Shown: positions 61,500-64,000 of the stretch, piece by piece | How positions within the stretch are numbered: the first letter of the stretch is position 1 | How the letters are laid out: each line of letters begins with the position of its first letter | Origin: Macquaria australasica | Lineage: Eukaryota > Chordata > Actinopteri > Centrarchiformes > Percichthyidae | Length of the DNA stretch: 64,000 nt | Assembly (NCBI GenBank): GCA_005408345.1 | Contig: SEMN01000008.1 | Coordinates: forward strand, 434,001 to 498,000 | Direction: 5' to 3' | The notes under the pieces: generated by a model | Database searches by the model: none | What the model was told of the DNA's origin: nothing | The model's input: only the letters and a program-made list of their open reading frames with translations | Translations under genes and position numbers: made by a program

Positions 61500-64000
61500 G
61501 ATGGGACAGCCCCCCCATTTACCTACTTAGCAGGATCCTGGGCACGTGCATACACACACACACCCTTATCCCTTCACTGCAGCCCTCTGCATATACAGTA
61601 GGTGCGATCATGGGTGAGAGATTATATTACTATAACCTAGATATTCTAACCCCCCATGACCTACTGGGTTACGATGGAGGTGCTGCCTTTGGCAACACAG
61701 TTACCGCAGCACCGTCAAAGCAGACTTTGCACTGGCTACTCTGTCAGTAAAATGACAAGAGCTGATGCAACAGCAGCTCAAATGACAAATTAAATATGAA
61801 TGTGCATGAACCACCGCCCTCCTTTCATAGTCCCCACCCCACCCCCACCATTTTCTTCCTTTTAATGATCGGGTGTATATGATGTGCTCATAATTTTTCT
61901 GGTTCAAATCCCTCTTACAGCCCCTCCTCTCATTCCTCATTCCTGTCACTCTTTGCTCTGTTTTTCTTTCTAAAGAGCAGATGCACCATAAAAAATACAT
62001 CATTAAACTAAGATACCATTGTGACAGCACATTTTGCCTGAGTTGCGGTTGTTTTTCATGTAAAAAGTGTGTATTTAAATGATAATGTCCTCAGTCTGCT
62101 GTGATTCCCATGTGATGCCCTGATGAGCGTGACCCCAGAGAGGAGGAGAAGGGGGGCAGCTCGAGGGCTGAGCGCAGGTTTGGACTCTCCAGACCCATGG
62201 ATTGAGGGGGAGGAGGAGGAGGTGATCAGCTGGTGGAGCCACCTCCCTATACTCAGTGTTGGAGCACTTGCACCCCCTAGTGTACCCACTGGTCCTAGCA
62301 GCTTGATGCTGCAAGTTAAAAACTCCAGCATGCAGTTTCCTCTCCTATTGACACAGAATTAAGAAAACACCTGAGTTTAAAGTGAAACACAAGAACAAAC
62401 CTCTTATGAAATCAGTACTTCATATGTTGAATGGAGGAGTAATTAACTATTTCTCCTTGTTTGATGGTGGTAAAGTAACTATGTGATCCTCTATTGAGTC
62501 ATGTAAAGAAACATGGAGGTCAGTGTCAGCGACAGGACAGAACTTTTAATCAGCTGGAGATTCAGGGTTTTGCATAAGCAGGGCTTGAACCTGGGTTGTC
62601 AAATCGAGGGAGAGCATACTAAACTAAACCCAAATTCTTATTGCATCTCTGCAGAAAGAGAGATGATGGACACATGGATGTTCCCGGGGGGAGAGAAACA
62701 GAAGTACTCCATCTGAACATTTAAAGAGAAAACACAGAAAGCAGCGCAAGAGAGACCCGGACAAGAATAAAAGCTGTAAGGGCAGTCTGGCAGTGCTTCT
62801 GACCTCAACACAGACATACACACACACACAGAACAACGCCACAACAGTTTCCAAATGTTATCTGTTTCCATTTTCCTCTTCTTCTTCTTCCTCTTCATGC
62901 TATATCATGTTTCATTTATCCGCAACCTTCAGACAAAAACAGATGTGTTTCAGATGCCCAGGACAATGTGGTTCTAGTGTGGAGAGAGAACTGGGCACTT
63001 GCAATTTAGCCCATGCACATCAAACTTTGGGTTGACAAATGGAATAATAAAAAGCGGACTCAAACTACAAATTAACTGCTGTTGTGACCTACAGCAAAAA
63101 AAAGCAGAAACACTGCAAATTCCCTTTAAAATATCCTGAGAGCAAAGCCACACAGTGAACAACAAGCAGGCAGGACAGCATGAGACATCCAACTCCAATT
63201 TACTTACATTTATCTGTCTCTTTCTGATTACAGTACTACTGATGTAACAGTAACAGGTAAGGCAGTACAATGAAGCAGCAGATGCTTACTTTGTACTGTG
63301 CAGCAAGCAGCCATGAGGTGGCAGCAGATGCAAAGAGTAGCCCGATTCTGTTCATTCACACATCAGTGCCAGGAATAAGACCTACTGGTAAAACCCTCCA
63401 CAGGTGGGGCAAGAAACTCTTTAATCACTCTATAGACATCCATCTCATTCCCTACATCAGCATGACTGATGATGAAGTAATAAATAAAAAGGTGGGAAAC
63501 CTATAAAGTTCATCAACTGAGTGCAACTGTCAATATACTGCATGTGCCGTAAACTAAATCCATGACATTTTAAGTAAATTGTCAATATTACAATATATCT
63601 TTTCCCTTAAAAGACAGTCAGGGTAAATAAAATCTATTATAGAAATAAAAAATAGGTTCATCAATGTGGTGTGAGTTTAGTATCCACTACACATCTGATT
63701 ATTACTGTAGTACGTATACTTGTGGCATATGTAGTGAGATGTTTCAGAACTGTTTTTATTGTTAACTTGCAGTGAAATTCCTATTGTCATCACACCAGGG
63801 CTTCCTGGAAACTTAATGAAAGTATATCTAGTTTAGTGCAAATGAAAGTAGCTATAGACTAGGCATGCACTGACACCACAGTGGAGACAGTTATCAAGCT
63901 GATAACCAAAGTTAAACTCACTACAAAATGGAGAATTTCTCAAATATTTAAGTCCAGTGAGGCAAATCTGATGCTCTTTAGCCTGCAATAATAAGAAAAT
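61500..64000. other. upstream flank, no gene seen
   Basis: Short simple repeats only (CA near 61553, GGA near 62210, CA near 62819, TCT near 62878). No RNA gene or exon is supported. The sequence becomes AT-rich toward the end. Confidence 0.45.

Noticed and set aside
61899..61912. GGTTCAAATCC, a perfect tRNA-type B box
   Set aside because: No A box or cloverleaf-forming sequence upstream at the right distance, so it is not a tRNA gene.
1..64000. CRISPR-like or phage-like repeated structure
   Set aside because: All regular repeats are simple sequence or vertebrate transposons. The gene content is vertebrate.

Overview
The window looks like non-coding, intron-rich DNA of a ray-finned fish, probably a percomorph. 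The grounds are moderate-to-low GC, very frequent long (CA)n/(TG)n tracts, several fragments I recognise as common fish repeats, and a clearly vertebrate coding exon pair. Nothing suggests bacteria, phage, CRISPR or an operon. Almost every long open frame is either translated microsatellite (HTHTHT, CVCVCV or IHPSIHPS proteins) or chance.

The one gene I can support is agrin (agrn), on the minus strand. The first coding exon of its transmembrane (TM/SN) form lies at 38816-38981: a short cytoplasmic head followed by a signal-anchor helix that includes VRYFMIPCNICLILLATS. It ends in phase 1 at a GT donor. After a 4.9 kb intron comes a 39-base exon at 33902-33940, with a strong acceptor and a GTAAGT donor. 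Joined, the two read NNYKPPHFTPAQPPD, the agrin juncture just before the first follistatin-like module. The same small exon is expected to serve the secreted (LN, NtA-domain) form, where its split first codon would read D instead of Y. Transcription runs toward position 1, so 1-33901 is intron of at least 33.9 kb. I found neither the next agrin exon there nor the NtA exons in the upstream flank.

Layout: 1-33901, agrn intron with many microsatellites, a 5'-truncated LINE with 12-base target duplication, an 810-base hAT-type element with perfect 8-base duplication, and other repeats; 28.98-33.9 kb is notably poor in repeats. 33902-38981 holds the two coding exons, with a 487-base inverted-repeat element in the intron between them. 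38982-41060 is 5' leader and a CpG-richer presumed promoter. 41061-64000 is upstream flank, or intron of the longer LN transcript, with several non-autonomous DNA transposons, one of them a nested set at 54.1-55.1 kb, and an unassigned candidate minus-strand exon at 61393-61459.

I saw no convincing undescribed system. The most useful points are the teleost TM-agrin first exon with its shared small exon, a 74-codon ATG-less open leader upstream of it, the strand bias of CA repeats in the agrin pre-mRNA, and the transposon boundaries defined by target duplications.
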